Counted from the first letter of the stretch, positions 42,272-51,587 are shown. The stretch is DNA of 64,000 nucleotides from an uncultured Oscillospiraceae bacterium (GCA_900539425.1 UQBX01000009.1:6015-70014), one strand, 5' to 3'. Numbers and translations are program-made. Notes: generated by a model from the sequence alone, not told the origin.

Positions 42272-43129
42272 ATGGATTATGTAATTTTTGATCTTGAATG
42301 GAATAATGCATACGATTACAAAGAGAAGAAAGGCGTCAACGAAATAATAGAGATTGGCGCAGTTCGTCTTGATAAAGATCTTAATATCTCAGATACTTTT
42401 ACTCAGCTCGTAAAGCCAAAACTATCAAAAAAGCTTTCCAAGCGTTTTGTAGATCTCACAAGTATTACTAAAGAAGAAATTGCACAGAATGGCATTTCTT
42501 TTGAAAAAGCTATGAGTGATTTTGCAGAATGGGCAGGTACAGACGCCGTTTTTATGAGCTGGTCAAACAGTGATCTTTATGTGCTTGTTTCTAACTATAA
42601 ACGTTTTTTCGGCAAAACTAATGTTTCTTTTATGAAAAGATACATGGATTGCCAGAAATACTGTCAGTCTTTCATCGAAAACTGTAAAGAGCAAATAAGC
42701 CTTACACATTGCGCTGAAAGATTTGAAATAAATGTTGAAGAAGAAAACCTTCACAGAGCACTTGAAGACTGTTATGTTGCGGCAGCATGCTTTAAAAAAG
42801 TTTTCGATAAAAAAAGGGCAGAGGAAATGAGTGAACTTTGCGGAGATGACTTTTTCGGGCGTCTTGCATTCAAACCTTATGTTATTACTGCTCCTGTTTC
42901 AAAGGAATATAACTTTTATAAAGAGGTATTTTCCTGCCCGTGCTGCTCAGAAGATTTAAAGAGAATAAGCGATGTGCAGCTTGTCAATAATTCATTTAAA
43001 ACAGTATTTCTCTGCAAAAACTGTAATAAAAAATTCTGGGGATTTGTGCGTGTAAAACGTCTTTACGACGGTATTAGTACTTCAAAAAGAATTACTGAAA
43101 TGAGCAAAAATAAAGCTAAAAAATATTAA
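42272..43129 (+). CDS. DnaQ-like 3'-5' exonuclease with C-terminal zinc ribbon
   Basis: 285 residues. Exonuclease domain of the DEDD type: FDLEWN (Asp, Glu), a middle Asp, and HRALEDC near residue 180 (DEDDh). After residue ~225 there is a small zinc-ribbon-like part (CPCCSEDL ... CKNCNKKFWG), possibly for nucleic-acid or partner binding. ATG 42272 is chosen because the longer frame from 42242 lies within the secG terminator. GGTG precedes it. Its substrate (DNA or RNA) is unclear. Confidence 0.82.
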   Translation: MDYVIFDLEWNNAYDYKEKKGVNEIIEIGAVRLDKDLNISDTFTQLVKPKLSKKLSKRFVDLTSITKEEIAQNGISFEKAMSDFAEWAGTDAVFMSWSNSDLYVLVSNYKRFFGKTNVSFMKRYMDCQKYCQSFIENCKEQISLTHCAERFEINVEEENLHRALEDCYVAAACFKKVFDKKRAEEMSELCGDDFFGRLAFKPYVITAPVSKEYNFYKEVFSCPCCSEDLKRISDVQLVNNSFKTVFLCKNCNKKFWGFVRVKRLYDGISTSKRITEMSKNKAKKY

Positions 43130-43220
43130 CAAAAAGTTCTTTATTTAATAATAAAAATATAGTATAATGATAAAATGGATATATTAGGAAAATCTATTTT
43201 TACTGTAAGGAGGTATAGCA

Positions 43221-45608
43221 TTGGCAGGTAAATATGACGATTTGCTTGAATCTTTCATGAATAATTCCGCTAAGGTCTTTGATGAAGATAAAAAAATGCA
43301 GGAAGAACAGCCTAATAAAAAGCCTGCGGCTTATATTGAAAGTGACAACACCTCAAAACAGCATGTTAAAAGAACAAGAACTAAAAGTACATCAGTAAAG
43401 AAAAGTTCTCCTAAGAAACCGGTTCATAAAAAAAGCGCCGCGCCTGCTTCTTTGCCTCTAAGAATACTTCTTGGCTTTGTACTTGTAGTTGCGGTAGTAT
43501 TTATAGTCTGCTTTTCCGTAATAGCAATTTACGGATACAGTTTTGTTCACGGGGATCCTGTGTTCAATCTTACTGAGGAAAAATATTCCCAGAATCAGAC
43601 TTCGTTTATTTACGGTTATGACAGTGACGGCAATCAGGTAGAGCTTACCAGACTTCACGGTGAAGAAAACCGTATATGGGTTGACCTTGATGATATGAGC
43701 CCGCATCTGAAAGATGCTTTCATAGCAATTGAGGATCAGCGTTTTGAAAAGCATCACGGTGTAGACTGGATACGAACTATCGGTGTTATTGTAAAGCCTT
43801 CTAACAGCGGTCAGGGCGGTTCCACAATTACCCAGCAGCTGATAAAGAACTTAACGGATGAAAAAGACGTTACAATTGTCCGTAAGTTTAATGAGATACT
43901 TTCCGCGCTTAACCTTGAAAGAAATTATTCCAAGGATGAAATAATAGAAGCGTATCTTAACACTATCTATCTTTCAGAAGGATGTTACGGTGTTAAGACA
44001 GCCGCAGAAACTTATTTTGGAAAAGATGTTTCGGATCTGAATATTGCCGAATGCGCCAGCATTGCCGCAATTACTCAGTTCCCCGGAAAGTACGATCCTC
44101 TCAGAAAGCCTGAAAATAACAGGCAACGACAGCTCAGAATCCTTGAAGAAATGCTGAGTCAGGGATTTATCACTCAAGAAGAATACGATGAAGCTGTTGC
44201 TTATGAGATGGTATTTACAAACAGTGAAAACTATCAGGGCAGTCAGGTTTCAGATTCTGAAAGCGGATCAAATGAAAATAAAATCGATTCATACTATGTT
44301 GACTACGTTGTAAAGACTGTTCTTGAAGATCTTCAGAAAATGGGCTATACAGAAAGAAAAGCTAAGTCACTTTTGTATGGCGGTGGTCTTAAAATTTACA
44401 CAGCTGTAGATTTTGATGTTCAGAATGCTCTTGAAGACGTTTATGAAAATTATAGGCGAATGCCTGATGAAACTGTTCAGGGCGCTATGGTTGTAATGAA
44501 CTACGAGGGTAGAGTTTTGGGACTTGTAGGCGGAACGGGTGAATATTCCGGTTCACTTGAGCTTAACCGAGCATTCCAGTCATACAGACAGCCGGGTTCA
44601 TCTATTAAGCCGCTGTCAGTATACGGCCCCGCATTTGAAAAGAGTCTTAATGATGACAGCGTAGATATTTATTGGTCAACCCTTATTGATGACAGACCTC
44701 TTAAAGAAGTTGACGGAAAGATGTGGCCTACTAATGAAGGCGGCGGATATTCTGGCGCTAAGACAACTATTCAGAAAGGTATTGCAAACTCTTTGAATAC
44801 AATTTCAGCCAGAACGCTTGATATGATCGGCGTGGATTACGCTTACGATTATATTACAAACCGTTTCCATATTTCTTCTCTCAGCGCAGCTGACTGCGAT
44901 TACGCTCCTCTTGCTACAGGTTCTCTTACAGAAGGTGTGTCGGTTCTTGAGATGACGGCGGCTTATGCTGCATTCGGAAACGGCGGTGCGTATTATCAGC
45001 CGTACTGCTATTATAAAATAGAGGACAGCCAGGGCAATGTTCTTATTGAAACTGACGCAGCCTCTACTAAAGAGCAGGCGCTGACTGAAAGCACCGGCTG
45101 GCTTATGAATAAGATCCTTCAGACAGTTATGACTTCCGGAACAGGACGCTCATACAAGATATCAGGAGTAGAATGCTTTGGTAAAACAGGTACCACAACC
45201 GATTCTAAAGACCGCTGGTTTGTTGGCGGAACTCCGGAATACGTAGCCGCTGTTTGGTACGGATATGATATGCCGAAAGAAATCGTTTACAGACTTTCAT
45301 CAAACCCTGCCGGAACGATTTGGGAAACTGTTATGAATGAGATTTATGACGTTAAGGGCAAGAATGTTACTGAATTCCCCGAATACGACGGCATTGTTCA
45401 GAAATCTTACGATTCCTCAAACGGATTGCTTACAAATTACTCGAGCGGCAATACAGGCTGGTACGATGTAAATAATTTACCCGGTTATTCTACAAGAAGC
45501 CGCAGCAGTTCAAGCAGTTCTTCATCTTCATCAGACGAAGATAAAAAGTCCAATGAGGAGACAACAGCAGCAAAAGAAGAGGAAACTTCTGAGGCTGCCG
45601 ACGAATAG
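43221..45608 (+). CDS. class A penicillin-binding protein (PBP1A type)
   Basis: 795 residues. A ~70-residue basic cytoplasmic tail and one membrane helix (ILLGFVLVVAVVFIVCFSVIAIYG); GT51 glycosyltransferase with EDQRFEKHHGVD and QGGSTITQQLIKNL; transpeptidase with SSIKPLS, SLNTIS and KTGTT. It polymerises and cross-links peptidoglycan outside the membrane. The C-terminus has a run of about a dozen serines and an acidic end. It starts at TTG 43221 after AAGGAGG. Confidence 0.93.
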   Translation: MAGKYDDLLESFMNNSAKVFDEDKKMQEEQPNKKPAAYIESDNTSKQHVKRTRTKSTSVKKSSPKKPVHKKSAAPASLPLRILLGFVLVVAVVFIVCFSVIAIYGYSFVHGDPVFNLTEEKYSQNQTSFIYGYDSDGNQVELTRLHGEENRIWVDLDDMSPHLKDAFIAIEDQRFEKHHGVDWIRTIGVIVKPSNSGQGGSTITQQLIKNLTDEKDVTIVRKFNEILSALNLERNYSKDEIIEAYLNTIYLSEGCYGVKTAAETYFGKDVSDLNIAECASIAAITQFPGKYDPLRKPENNRQRQLRILEEMLSQGFITQEEYDEAVAYEMVFTNSENYQGSQVSDSESGSNENKIDSYYVDYVVKTVLEDLQKMGYTERKAKSLLYGGGLKIYTAVDFDVQNALEDVYENYRRMPDETVQGAMVVMNYEGRVLGLVGGTGEYSGSLELNRAFQSYRQPGSSIKPLSVYGPAFEKSLNDDSVDIYWSTLIDDRPLKEVDGKMWPTNEGGGYSGAKTTIQKGIANSLNTISARTLDMIGVDYAYDYITNRFHISSLSAADCDYAPLATGSLTEGVSVLEMTAAYAAFGNGGAYYQPYCYYKIEDSQGNVLIETDAASTKEQALTESTGWLMNKILQTVMTSGTGRSYKISGVECFGKTGTTTDSKDRWFVGGTPEYVAAVWYGYDMPKEIVYRLSSNPAGTIWETVMNEIYDVKGKNVTEFPEYDGIVQKSYDSSNGLLTNYSSGNTGWYDVNNLPGYSTRSRSSSSSSSSSSDEDKKSNEETTAAKEEETSEAADE

Positions 45609-45617
45609 ACTGTTAGG

Positions 45618-45658
45618 TTATAACGGCGTCATTTAATGATGCCGTTATAATTGTTTTA
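45618..45658 (+). terminator. terminator of the PBP gene
   Basis: TTATAACGGCGTCA and TGATGCCGTTATAA form a 14-bp stem with one G-T pair, then TTGTTTTA. Confidence 0.8.
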
Positions 45659-45695
45659 GCTATTTATTCTAAAAACAGTCAATAGGAGAAAATTA

Positions 45696-46106
45696 ATGAT
45701 AATTATGTCTGTTGATTACGGTGACGCAAGAACGGGCGTTGCATTTTGTGATGCTAAAGAGATATTGGCTTCTCCGTACTGTGTGGTAAATGAAAAGTAT
45801 AAACCAAAGCTTGTTGATAAACTTGCTGTGATAGCTGCAGATAAAAAGGCTGAAAAAATCATCATCGGGCTTCCTGTTAATATGGACGGCACATATGGTT
45901 ACCGCTGTGACGAGTGCCGTGAACTCGGCGATATGTTAAAACAAAAATCAGGCATAGATGTTGAATATCAGGATGAGCGTCTGACTACCGTAATTGCTCA
46001 CGGTTATTTAAACGATAACAACGTAAGAGGTAAAAAAAGAAAAGAAACGGTTGATGCTGTATCTGCTGTTATTATCCTTCAATCTTATTTGGATAAGAAT
46101 AAATGA
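45696..46106 (+). CDS. ruvX: Holliday junction resolvase-like protein RuvX (YqgF)
   Basis: 136 residues of the RNase H-like fold: SVDYGDARTGVA (first Asp), IIGLPVNMDGT, QDERLTT (Glu) and the C-terminal DAVSAVIILQSYL. YqgF takes part in 16S rRNA 5' processing and perhaps in recombination. AGGAG precedes ATG 45696. The next gene begins at the base after its stop. Confidence 0.93.
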   Translation: MIIMSVDYGDARTGVAFCDAKEILASPYCVVNEKYKPKLVDKLAVIAADKKAEKIIIGLPVNMDGTYGYRCDECRELGDMLKQKSGIDVEYQDERLTTVIAHGYLNDNNVRGKKRKETVDAVSAVIILQSYLDKNK

Positions 46107-46658
46107 GTGATTGTTGCCGTAAGATTTTACGGTGATAATTTGGAAATTTTCATAAAGGGTTTTAAAATCAGAATTGAGTTTTCATTTATTTTCATTCTGT
46201 GTCTGAGTCTTGTTTTAGGATATAAAAACACAGGACTTCTGATTTTATTTTGTTTTTTGCATGAAATAGGTCATTTACTTGCTCTTGTGGCAGTCGGCGG
46301 AAAACCGGACAGTTTGAATATTTCTTTTTTCGGAATTGCTTTGAAATATTCGTGTAAACTTTCAATTGCAAAAGAAGCGTTAGTTATTGCTTCAGGGCCG
46401 ATAATAAATGTTATTATGTTTTTAGCGCTCCAAGATGAAATAAATCTTTTTCTTGCCGCTTTGAACTTGCTGCCCGTATTTCCTCTTGACGGGGGCAGAC
46501 TTATTAATCTTGTATTTCCGCGCGCTTCTAAATATGTAAGCATCGCTTTTTTAGCGATTATGCTTATAGCTTCAGTTTATGTACTTATATATCACTCGGT
46601 ATTCTCATTGCTTTTGCTTTGTTTATACCTGATAGTTTTTAATATGAGGTCACTATGA
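46107..46658 (+). CDS. M50 site-2-type membrane metalloprotease (SpoIVFB-like)
   Basis: 183 residues, almost all in membrane helices. Zinc motif HEIGH in FCFLHEIGHLLALVAVGG and the second ligand NLLPVFPLDGG. It would cut a membrane or membrane-near substrate. Bacillus SpoIVFB activates pro-sigma-K, but has an extra CBS domain absent here; the sporulation role is inferred. The start is uncertain: GTG 46107 is directly after ruvX, with later TTG options. It overlaps the next gene by 4 bases. Confidence 0.82.
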   Translation: MIVAVRFYGDNLEIFIKGFKIRIEFSFIFILCLSLVLGYKNTGLLILFCFLHEIGHLLALVAVGGKPDSLNISFFGIALKYSCKLSIAKEALVIASGPIINVIMFLALQDEINLFLAALNLLPVFPLDGGRLINLVFPRASKYVSIAFLAIMLIASVYVLIYHSVFSLLLLCLYLIVFNMRSL

Positions 46659-48496
46659 GAAAAGATATCGAAAAAATTCTTCAGTTTGTTCAGAAACCCG
46701 CAAGATATTGCGGCGGTGAACTTAACAGTGTTATTAAAGACCCTAAAAAGGTTGCTTTGCGCTACGCCTTTTGTTTTCCGGATCTGTATGAAATAGGTAT
46801 GAGCCACCTTGGAATGAAAATTCTTTATTCTCTTGTTAACAGCAGGGAAGATGCCTGGTGTGAACGCGTCTTTGCGCCTGATACTGATATGGAAGAACAG
46901 ATGAGGAAAAACGGTGTTAAGCTGTTTGCTCTTGAAAGTGAAGACGATATAAAAGATTTTGATATTATCGGCTTTACGCTTATGTATGAGCTTTGCTATA
47001 CCAATATGCTTAATATGATGGATCTGGCAGGTATCAAGCTTAAATCAAAAGACAGGACTGAATTAACGCCGATTATTGCGTGCGGCGGTCCATGTGCCTG
47101 TAATCCGGAGCCAATAGCAGATTTTGTTGACATAGTTTTTCTCGGAGACGGCGAGGAAAGTACTATGGAAGTGCTTGATCTTCTTAAAGAGTGCAAAGAA
47201 AAAGGATCTACCAAGCACGAGTTTCTGCTGAAAGCAAAAGATATTCGGGGTGTCTATGTTCCGTCTTTTTACAAAGACAGTTATAATGAAGACGGAACTT
47301 TAAAAGATCTTCAGCCGTTATACGGAGCACCGGAAAAAGTTAAAAAAGCTGTTGTTTCAGATATGGACAGTTGTTTTTATCCCGATAACTTCGTTGTTCC
47401 TTTTATTAATATAGTTCATGACAGAGCGGTTGAAGAAATTTTCCGCGGTTGTATACGCGGCTGCCGTTTCTGTCAGGCAGGATTTACTTACAGACCCATA
47501 AGGGAAAAAAGCGTTGAAACTATTAACAAACAGGCTAAAGCCTTAATTAAGTCAACAGGATATGATGAGCTTTCATTATGTTCGCTCTCTACATCCGACC
47601 ACAGCTGTGTTAACGAAATGCTCAGCTCTCTTATTGACTGGACAGTTAAGGATAAGATAAATCTTTCTCTTCCTTCGCTTCGAGTTGATAATTTTTCGGA
47701 CGAGCTTGTTGATAAACTTAATAAAGTCAGAAAAAGCGGTCTTACTTTCGCACCTGAGGCCGGTACTCAGCGTTTGCGAGATGTAATTAATAAGAATGTT
47801 ACTGAGGAAGAAGTACTTTCCACCTGCCTCAAGGCTTTTGATAACGGGTGGACATCCGTTAAGCTTTATTTTATGATGGGACTTCCTACGGAAACTATGG
47901 AGGATATTGAAGGTATTGCAAACCTTGCTATGGAAGTAGTACACACCTTTTACAGAAATCCCAACCGTCAGAAGGGGACAGGCGTTCAGGTATCAGTAAG
48001 CTGTGCTTCATTTATTCCAAAGCCTTTTACTCCGTTTCAGTGGGAACCTGAGGATACAATGCAGAGCCTTAAAGAAAAGCAAAAGCACCTGCTTGAATCA
48101 ATACCAAGCAAAAAGGTTAAGGTCTCATATCACGAAACTCCAACTTCTCTGCTTGAGGGCGTTTTGGCAAGAGGGGACAGACGTCTGTGCAATGTTCTAT
48201 ATGATGCTTTCAAACTCGGCTGCAAATTTGATTCATGGGATGACCGCTTTAATTTTGACGCTTGGATGAAGGCTTTTGAAATGAACGGAATCGATCCTTA
48301 TTTTTATACCCAAAGAAGAAGAGAATTTTCTGAAATCCTTCCCTGGGATCACCTTGATTACGGCGTTTCAAAGAAATTTCTTGAAAATGAGAACAAAAAA
48401 GCACATGAAAACAAAACCACTCCGCATTGCCGTATAAAATGCGCGGGCTGCGGCGCTAATATGCTTAACGGAGGTCACTGTGATGCGCGAGGTTAG
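46655..48496 (+). CDS. B12-binding-domain radical SAM protein (TIGR03960-like)
   Basis: 613 residues. An N-terminal cobalamin-binding-like domain (residues ~20-200), then a radical SAM core with CIRGCRFCQAG (CxxxCxxC for the 4Fe-4S cluster), the LCSLSTSDHS and APEAGTQRLRDVINK regions, and a C-terminal Cys cluster (CRIKCAGCGANMLNGGHC) that may bind zinc or another cluster. The family, always next to a DUF2344 gene in my memory, has no settled function. It overlaps the DUF2344 gene by 17 bases, so the two are coupled. Confidence 0.88.
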   Translation: MRKDIEKILQFVQKPARYCGGELNSVIKDPKKVALRYAFCFPDLYEIGMSHLGMKILYSLVNSREDAWCERVFAPDTDMEEQMRKNGVKLFALESEDDIKDFDIIGFTLMYELCYTNMLNMMDLAGIKLKSKDRTELTPIIACGGPCACNPEPIADFVDIVFLGDGEESTMEVLDLLKECKEKGSTKHEFLLKAKDIRGVYVPSFYKDSYNEDGTLKDLQPLYGAPEKVKKAVVSDMDSCFYPDNFVVPFINIVHDRAVEEIFRGCIRGCRFCQAGFTYRPIREKSVETINKQAKALIKSTGYDELSLCSLSTSDHSCVNEMLSSLIDWTVKDKINLSLPSLRVDNFSDELVDKLNKVRKSGLTFAPEAGTQRLRDVINKNVTEEEVLSTCLKAFDNGWTSVKLYFMMGLPTETMEDIEGIANLAMEVVHTFYRNPNRQKGTGVQVSVSCASFIPKPFTPFQWEPEDTMQSLKEKQKHLLESIPSKKVKVSYHETPTSLLEGVLARGDRRLCNVLYDAFKLGCKFDSWDDRFNFDAWMKAFEMNGIDPYFYTQRRREFSEILPWDHLDYGVSKKFLENENKKAHENKTTPHCRIKCAGCGANMLNGGHCDARG

Positions 48497-49148
48497 ATTG
48501 CTGTTTTCTAAAACAGACAGATGTAAGTATATAAGTCATCTTGATATAAACAGATGTATGTCCCGTGCGCTCACAAGAGCGCAGATACCTCTTTGGTATA
48601 CAGAGGGTTTTAATCCTCATCCCTATATGAGCTTTTCTTTGCCTTTGCCGTTAGGAGTGGAAAGCATGTGTGAAAGTCTTGAAATCAGAATTACAGGCGA
48701 TATTTCTAACAGCGAAATAAAAGACAAGCTCAATGCCGTTCTTCCAACGGGTATAAGAATCGTTGACGTTTATGATGATTTTCGGGATTGCAGTGAGATT
48801 GCTTTTTCCGATTATGTATTCAAATATGATTTTAAGGATAACAAAGAAGCTGAAAAAAGAATGAAAAAAGTCCTTTCACAGGATAACATAATTGCTCTGA
48901 AAAGAGGCAAGCAGGGCAGAAGAAAAGTTCTTAAAGAGGTTGATATAAAACCTCTTATTGATAAATGTTCTGTATCTGTAAGAGATAACAGCACGGTAAT
49001 AAATGCAAGACTTGCCGCTGGCCAGCACAGTAATCTCAGTCCTGAGCTTTTTTCTCAGACTCTGCTTAAACTTGCAGATCTTGATTTTGAATGGAAAAGC
49101 ATTTCAAGATTAGCTCTTTTGGATGCAGATTATAATAATTTCAGATAA
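48480..49148 (+). CDS. radical-SAM-linked protein, DUF2344 (TIGR03936)
   Basis: 222 residues: VRLLFSKTDRCKYISHLDINRCMSRALTRAQIPLWYTEGFNPHPYMSFSLPLPLGVES is the DUF2344 signature. It is always partnered with the radical SAM gene before it and probably acts as its substrate-binding or tRNA/rRNA-handling partner (inference). GGAGG lies before the ATG inside the previous gene. Confidence 0.88.
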   Translation: MMREVRLLFSKTDRCKYISHLDINRCMSRALTRAQIPLWYTEGFNPHPYMSFSLPLPLGVESMCESLEIRITGDISNSEIKDKLNAVLPTGIRIVDVYDDFRDCSEIAFSDYVFKYDFKDNKEAEKRMKKVLSQDNIIALKRGKQGRRKVLKEVDIKPLIDKCSVSVRDNSTVINARLAAGQHSNLSPELFSQTLLKLADLDFEWKSISRLALLDADYNNFR

Positions 49149-49155
49149 AAAAGAC

Positions 49156-49184
49156 TTGCAATTTTTTTACTTTTGTGATATATT
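49156..49184 (+). promoter_or_regulatory. promoter of rplS
   Basis: TTGCAA (49156-49161), 17 bases, TATATT (49179-49184), giving a transcript with a leader of about 120 bases. Confidence 0.6.
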
Positions 49185-49194
49185 ATCTAAGCAT

Positions 49195-49256
49195 TTGTTC
49201 CGTTGCTGTCCCGCAACGCGTTAAATGCTCATGCAAACCAAGCATTTAAGCGGGTG
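49195..49256 (+). ncRNA. structured 5' leader of rplS (L19 leader candidate)
   Basis: CGTTGC/GCAACG (49201-49218), TTAAATGCT/AGCATTTAA (49221-49249, perfect 9 bp) and CCCGC (49210-49214) with GCGGG (49250-49254) can pair, the last as an alternative or pseudoknot to the first hairpin. This resembles the known L19 leader motif, by which L19 would control its own mRNA. Confidence 0.6.
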
Positions 49257-49311
49257 GTCCTCTTTCGTTTACTCGTTACGAACATCCGAAAATAAAAAGG
49301 AGGAAATTTTA

Positions 49312-49653
49312 ATGGATGCACTTAAAATTATCGAAGAAAGCAGCATGAAAAAAGAACTTCCCTCATTTTCAATCGGTGATACCGTAAAAGTCGGTGTTCG
49401 TATCCGTGAGGGCAAAACAGAGAGAATTCAGGTATTTGAGGGCACTGTAATCGCTATCAAAGGTTCCGGCATTTCAAAGACCTTTACCGTTCGCCGTGTA
49501 TCTTACGGCGTTGGTGTTGAGCGTGTGTTCCCGCTTCATTCCGCAAATGTTGACAGCGTTACTGTTATCCGTAAAGGTAAAGTTCGCAGAGCGAAGCTTT
49601 ATTATCTTCGTGACCGCGTTGGTAAGGCTGCAAAAGTTAAGGAAGATATCTAA
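49312..49653 (+). CDS. rplS: 50S ribosomal protein L19
   Basis: 113 residues with SFSIGDTVKVGVRIREGKTERIQVFEGTVIAIKGSGISKTFTVRRVSYGVGVER and a C-terminal basic end. The start ATG 49312 has AAGGAGG; the frame is open from 49225 but that part is the RNA leader. It is followed by its own terminator. Confidence 0.96.
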   Translation: MDALKIIEESSMKKELPSFSIGDTVKVGVRIREGKTERIQVFEGTVIAIKGSGISKTFTVRRVSYGVGVERVFPLHSANVDSVTVIRKGKVRRAKLYYLRDRVGKAAKVKEDI

Positions 49654-49660
49654 CAGCTCT

Positions 49661-49690
49661 AAACCGCCTCAAGCAGGCGGTTTTTGTTTT
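49661..49690 (+). terminator. terminator of rplS
   Basis: AAACCGCCT and AGGCGGTTT form a 9-bp stem around CAAGC, followed by TTGTTTTT. Confidence 0.88.
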
Positions 49691-49713
49691 TCAAAATGCT
49701 TTTTTATGTAATG

Positions 49714-49742
49714 TTGCAATAAAACATATTAATATGTATAAT
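49714..49742 (+). promoter_or_regulatory. promoter of rbgA-rnhB-yraN
   Basis: TTGCAA (49714-49719), 17 bases, TATAAT (49737-49742). Confidence 0.7.
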
Positions 49743-49765
49743 TATCTATAAAGGAGGGAGCGATT

Positions 49766-50629
49766 ATGCCAGATTTTCAGAAACAAAATGTTCAGTGGTT
49801 TCCTGGCCACATGGCAAAAACAAGACGTCTTATAAAAGAAAGTCTCAAACTTGTTGACGGCGTTGTTGAAATTGTTGACGCTCGTATCCCGCATTCAAGT
49901 TCCAACCCTGAATTATCACAGATAATAAATAAGAAACCTAAAATAGTTTTATTAAATAAATGCGATATGGCAGACCCTGCCGCTACTGAATTATGGATAA
50001 AGTATTATGCTAAAAACGGTATTACGGCAATAGCTGTTGACTGCAAAACAGGAAAAGGACTTAATAAATTTCAGAATGCTTGTGAAAAAGCTCTCTCTTC
50101 TGTAATAAAGAGAAATAAAGAAAAAGGGATGGAAGGGAAAGCTCTCAGGTTAATGGTTGTGGGTATTCCTAATACAGGCAAGTCTTCTTTTATTAATCGA
50201 ATGGCAGGTAAATATAAGGCAGTTGTAGCCGATAAAGCCGGTGTTACAAGAAGCAATCAGTGGTTTTCAGCCGGAAACGGTATAGAACTCCTTGATACAC
50301 CGGGTGTACTGTGGCCTAAGTTCGATGACAGGGAAGTAGGGGACAAGCTTGCTTTTATCGGTTCTGTAAAGGATGAAGTTACGGATATAGAAACAATTGC
50401 ATGCCGCCTTCTTGAAACACTTTCCAAGACAAGACCCAAAATGATAGAGGACAGGTATAAAATTTCTGATTTTGAAGATCTTAAAAGCTGGGAAATCCTT
50501 GAAAAGATAGGAAGAAAAAGAGGCTTTTTAATAAAAGGCGGAGAAATAGATACTCTCCGTGCGGCAACTGCTGTATGCGATGAATTCAGAGGAGGAAAAC
50601 TCGGCAAGATAAGCCTTGAGTTACCGTAA
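49766..50629 (+). CDS. rbgA: ribosome biogenesis GTPase RbgA (YlqF)
   Basis: 287 residues. A circularly permuted GTPase: the G4 motif NKCDMAD comes before G1 (GIPNTGKSSFINR) and G3 (DTPGVLWP). It acts in late assembly of the 50S subunit. The N-terminal NVQWFPGHMAKTRR is the family signature. GGAGGG precedes the ATG. rnhB starts 2 bases after its stop. Confidence 0.95.
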   Translation: MPDFQKQNVQWFPGHMAKTRRLIKESLKLVDGVVEIVDARIPHSSSNPELSQIINKKPKIVLLNKCDMADPAATELWIKYYAKNGITAIAVDCKTGKGLNKFQNACEKALSSVIKRNKEKGMEGKALRLMVVGIPNTGKSSFINRMAGKYKAVVADKAGVTRSNQWFSAGNGIELLDTPGVLWPKFDDREVGDKLAFIGSVKDEVTDIETIACRLLETLSKTRPKMIEDRYKISDFEDLKSWEILEKIGRKRGFLIKGGEIDTLRAATAVCDEFRGGKLGKISLELP

Positions 50630-50631
50630 TT

Positions 50632-51234
50632 ATGGACTGGCTTTTATATGAAAATGAAAAATATAATGAAGGATATAAAATTATCTGCGGAGTTGACGAG
50701 GCTGGCCGCGGGCCGCTCGCTGGGCCTGTTTATGCAGCTGCCGTCGTTTTAGAAAAAGGTCAAACAATCGAGGGTGTAAACGATTCTAAAAAGCTTTCTG
50801 AAAAAAAGAGGGAATTACTTTTTGACAAGATAATTAATGAATGCAAGGATTATTCAATCGGAATGGCAAGCGAAAAAGAGATAGACGAACTCAATATACT
50901 TCAGGCTACTTTTCTCGCAATGAAAAGAGCTGTTGACGGCTTGTCTGTAAAACCTGACTGCGCTCTTGTAGACGGAAATCAAATTCCCAATCTTGATTGC
51001 GACGTAACTACAGTAGTTAAGGGAGATGCTAAGTCCGAATCCATTGCTGCGGCGTCAATACTTGCCAAAGTTTCAAGGGACAGATATATGCTTGAAATGG
51101 CAGAAAAATATCCTCAGTTCGGCTTTGAGAAGCACAAAGGATACGGAACAAAACTTCATTATGAAATGATTGAAAAATACGGCATTTGCGATATTCACAG
51201 AAAAACGTTTCTTAAAAAGGTGCTTTGCAAATGA
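50632..51234 (+). CDS. rnhB: ribonuclease HII
   Basis: 200 residues with GVDEAGRGPLAGPVYAAAVVL (catalytic Asp-Glu), NDSKKLSEKKRE, ALVDGN (Asp) and KGDAKSESIAAASILAKVSRD. It removes ribonucleotides from DNA. It is the second RNase H of the window. Confidence 0.95.
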   Translation: MDWLLYENEKYNEGYKIICGVDEAGRGPLAGPVYAAAVVLEKGQTIEGVNDSKKLSEKKRELLFDKIINECKDYSIGMASEKEIDELNILQATFLAMKRAVDGLSVKPDCALVDGNQIPNLDCDVTTVVKGDAKSESIAAASILAKVSRDRYMLEMAEKYPQFGFEKHKGYGTKLHYEMIEKYGICDIHRKTFLKKVLCK

Positions 51235-51584
51235 ATTCACTCGGTAAACTTGCTGAAATGAAAGCATGCGAATATCTTGAAAAGAAAAAATACGCTCTTG
51301 TTGATTTTAATTATTCGTGCAGATTCGGCGAGATTGACTTAATTGTAAAAAATAAAAAGTACATATGCTTTGTTGAGGTAAAGATGCGAAACGAAAACAG
51401 TATTGCGTCGCCTATGGAATTTGTTGACGAGAGAAAACAGCAAAAGCTTGCAGCAAGTGCAAATATGTATCTGTCAACTCATAATACTAAACTTCAGCCT
51501 CGTTTTGACGTGGTTGAGGTCTTTTGTGAAAATAATAAAATTAAATCAATCAAACACCTTGAAAATGCTTTTCAATTATGTTAA
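51231..51584 (+). CDS. YraN family (UPF0102) endonuclease-like protein
   Basis: 117 residues of the restriction-endonuclease-like fold: FGEIDLIVKNKKYICFVEVKMR carries the E-ID-EVK active-site pattern. The cellular role is unknown. ATG 51231 is preferred to TTG 51225; the gene overlaps the rnhB stop. The order rnhB-yraN is common. Confidence 0.9.
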   Translation: MNSLGKLAEMKACEYLEKKKYALVDFNYSCRFGEIDLIVKNKKYICFVEVKMRNENSIASPMEFVDERKQQKLAASANMYLSTHNTKLQPRFDVVEVFCENNKIKSIKHLENAFQLC

Positions 51585-51587
51585 AAT
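51559..51587 (+). promoter_or_regulatory. promoter of thrC
   Basis: TTGAAA (51559-51564), 17 bases, TAAAAT (51582-51587), over the yraN stop. The leader is too short for a T-box or attenuator. Confidence 0.55.

Noticed and set aside
43140..43168. Promoter for the PBP gene at TATAAT 43163-43168
   Set aside because: The -10 is good but the -35 position reads TTTATT; too weak to list as a feature in an AT-rich gap.
45495..45535. Serine-codon run in the PBP gene as a possible phase-variable repeat
   Set aside because: The serine codons are mixed (AGC, AGT, TCA, TCT), so there is no uniform tandem DNA repeat to slip.
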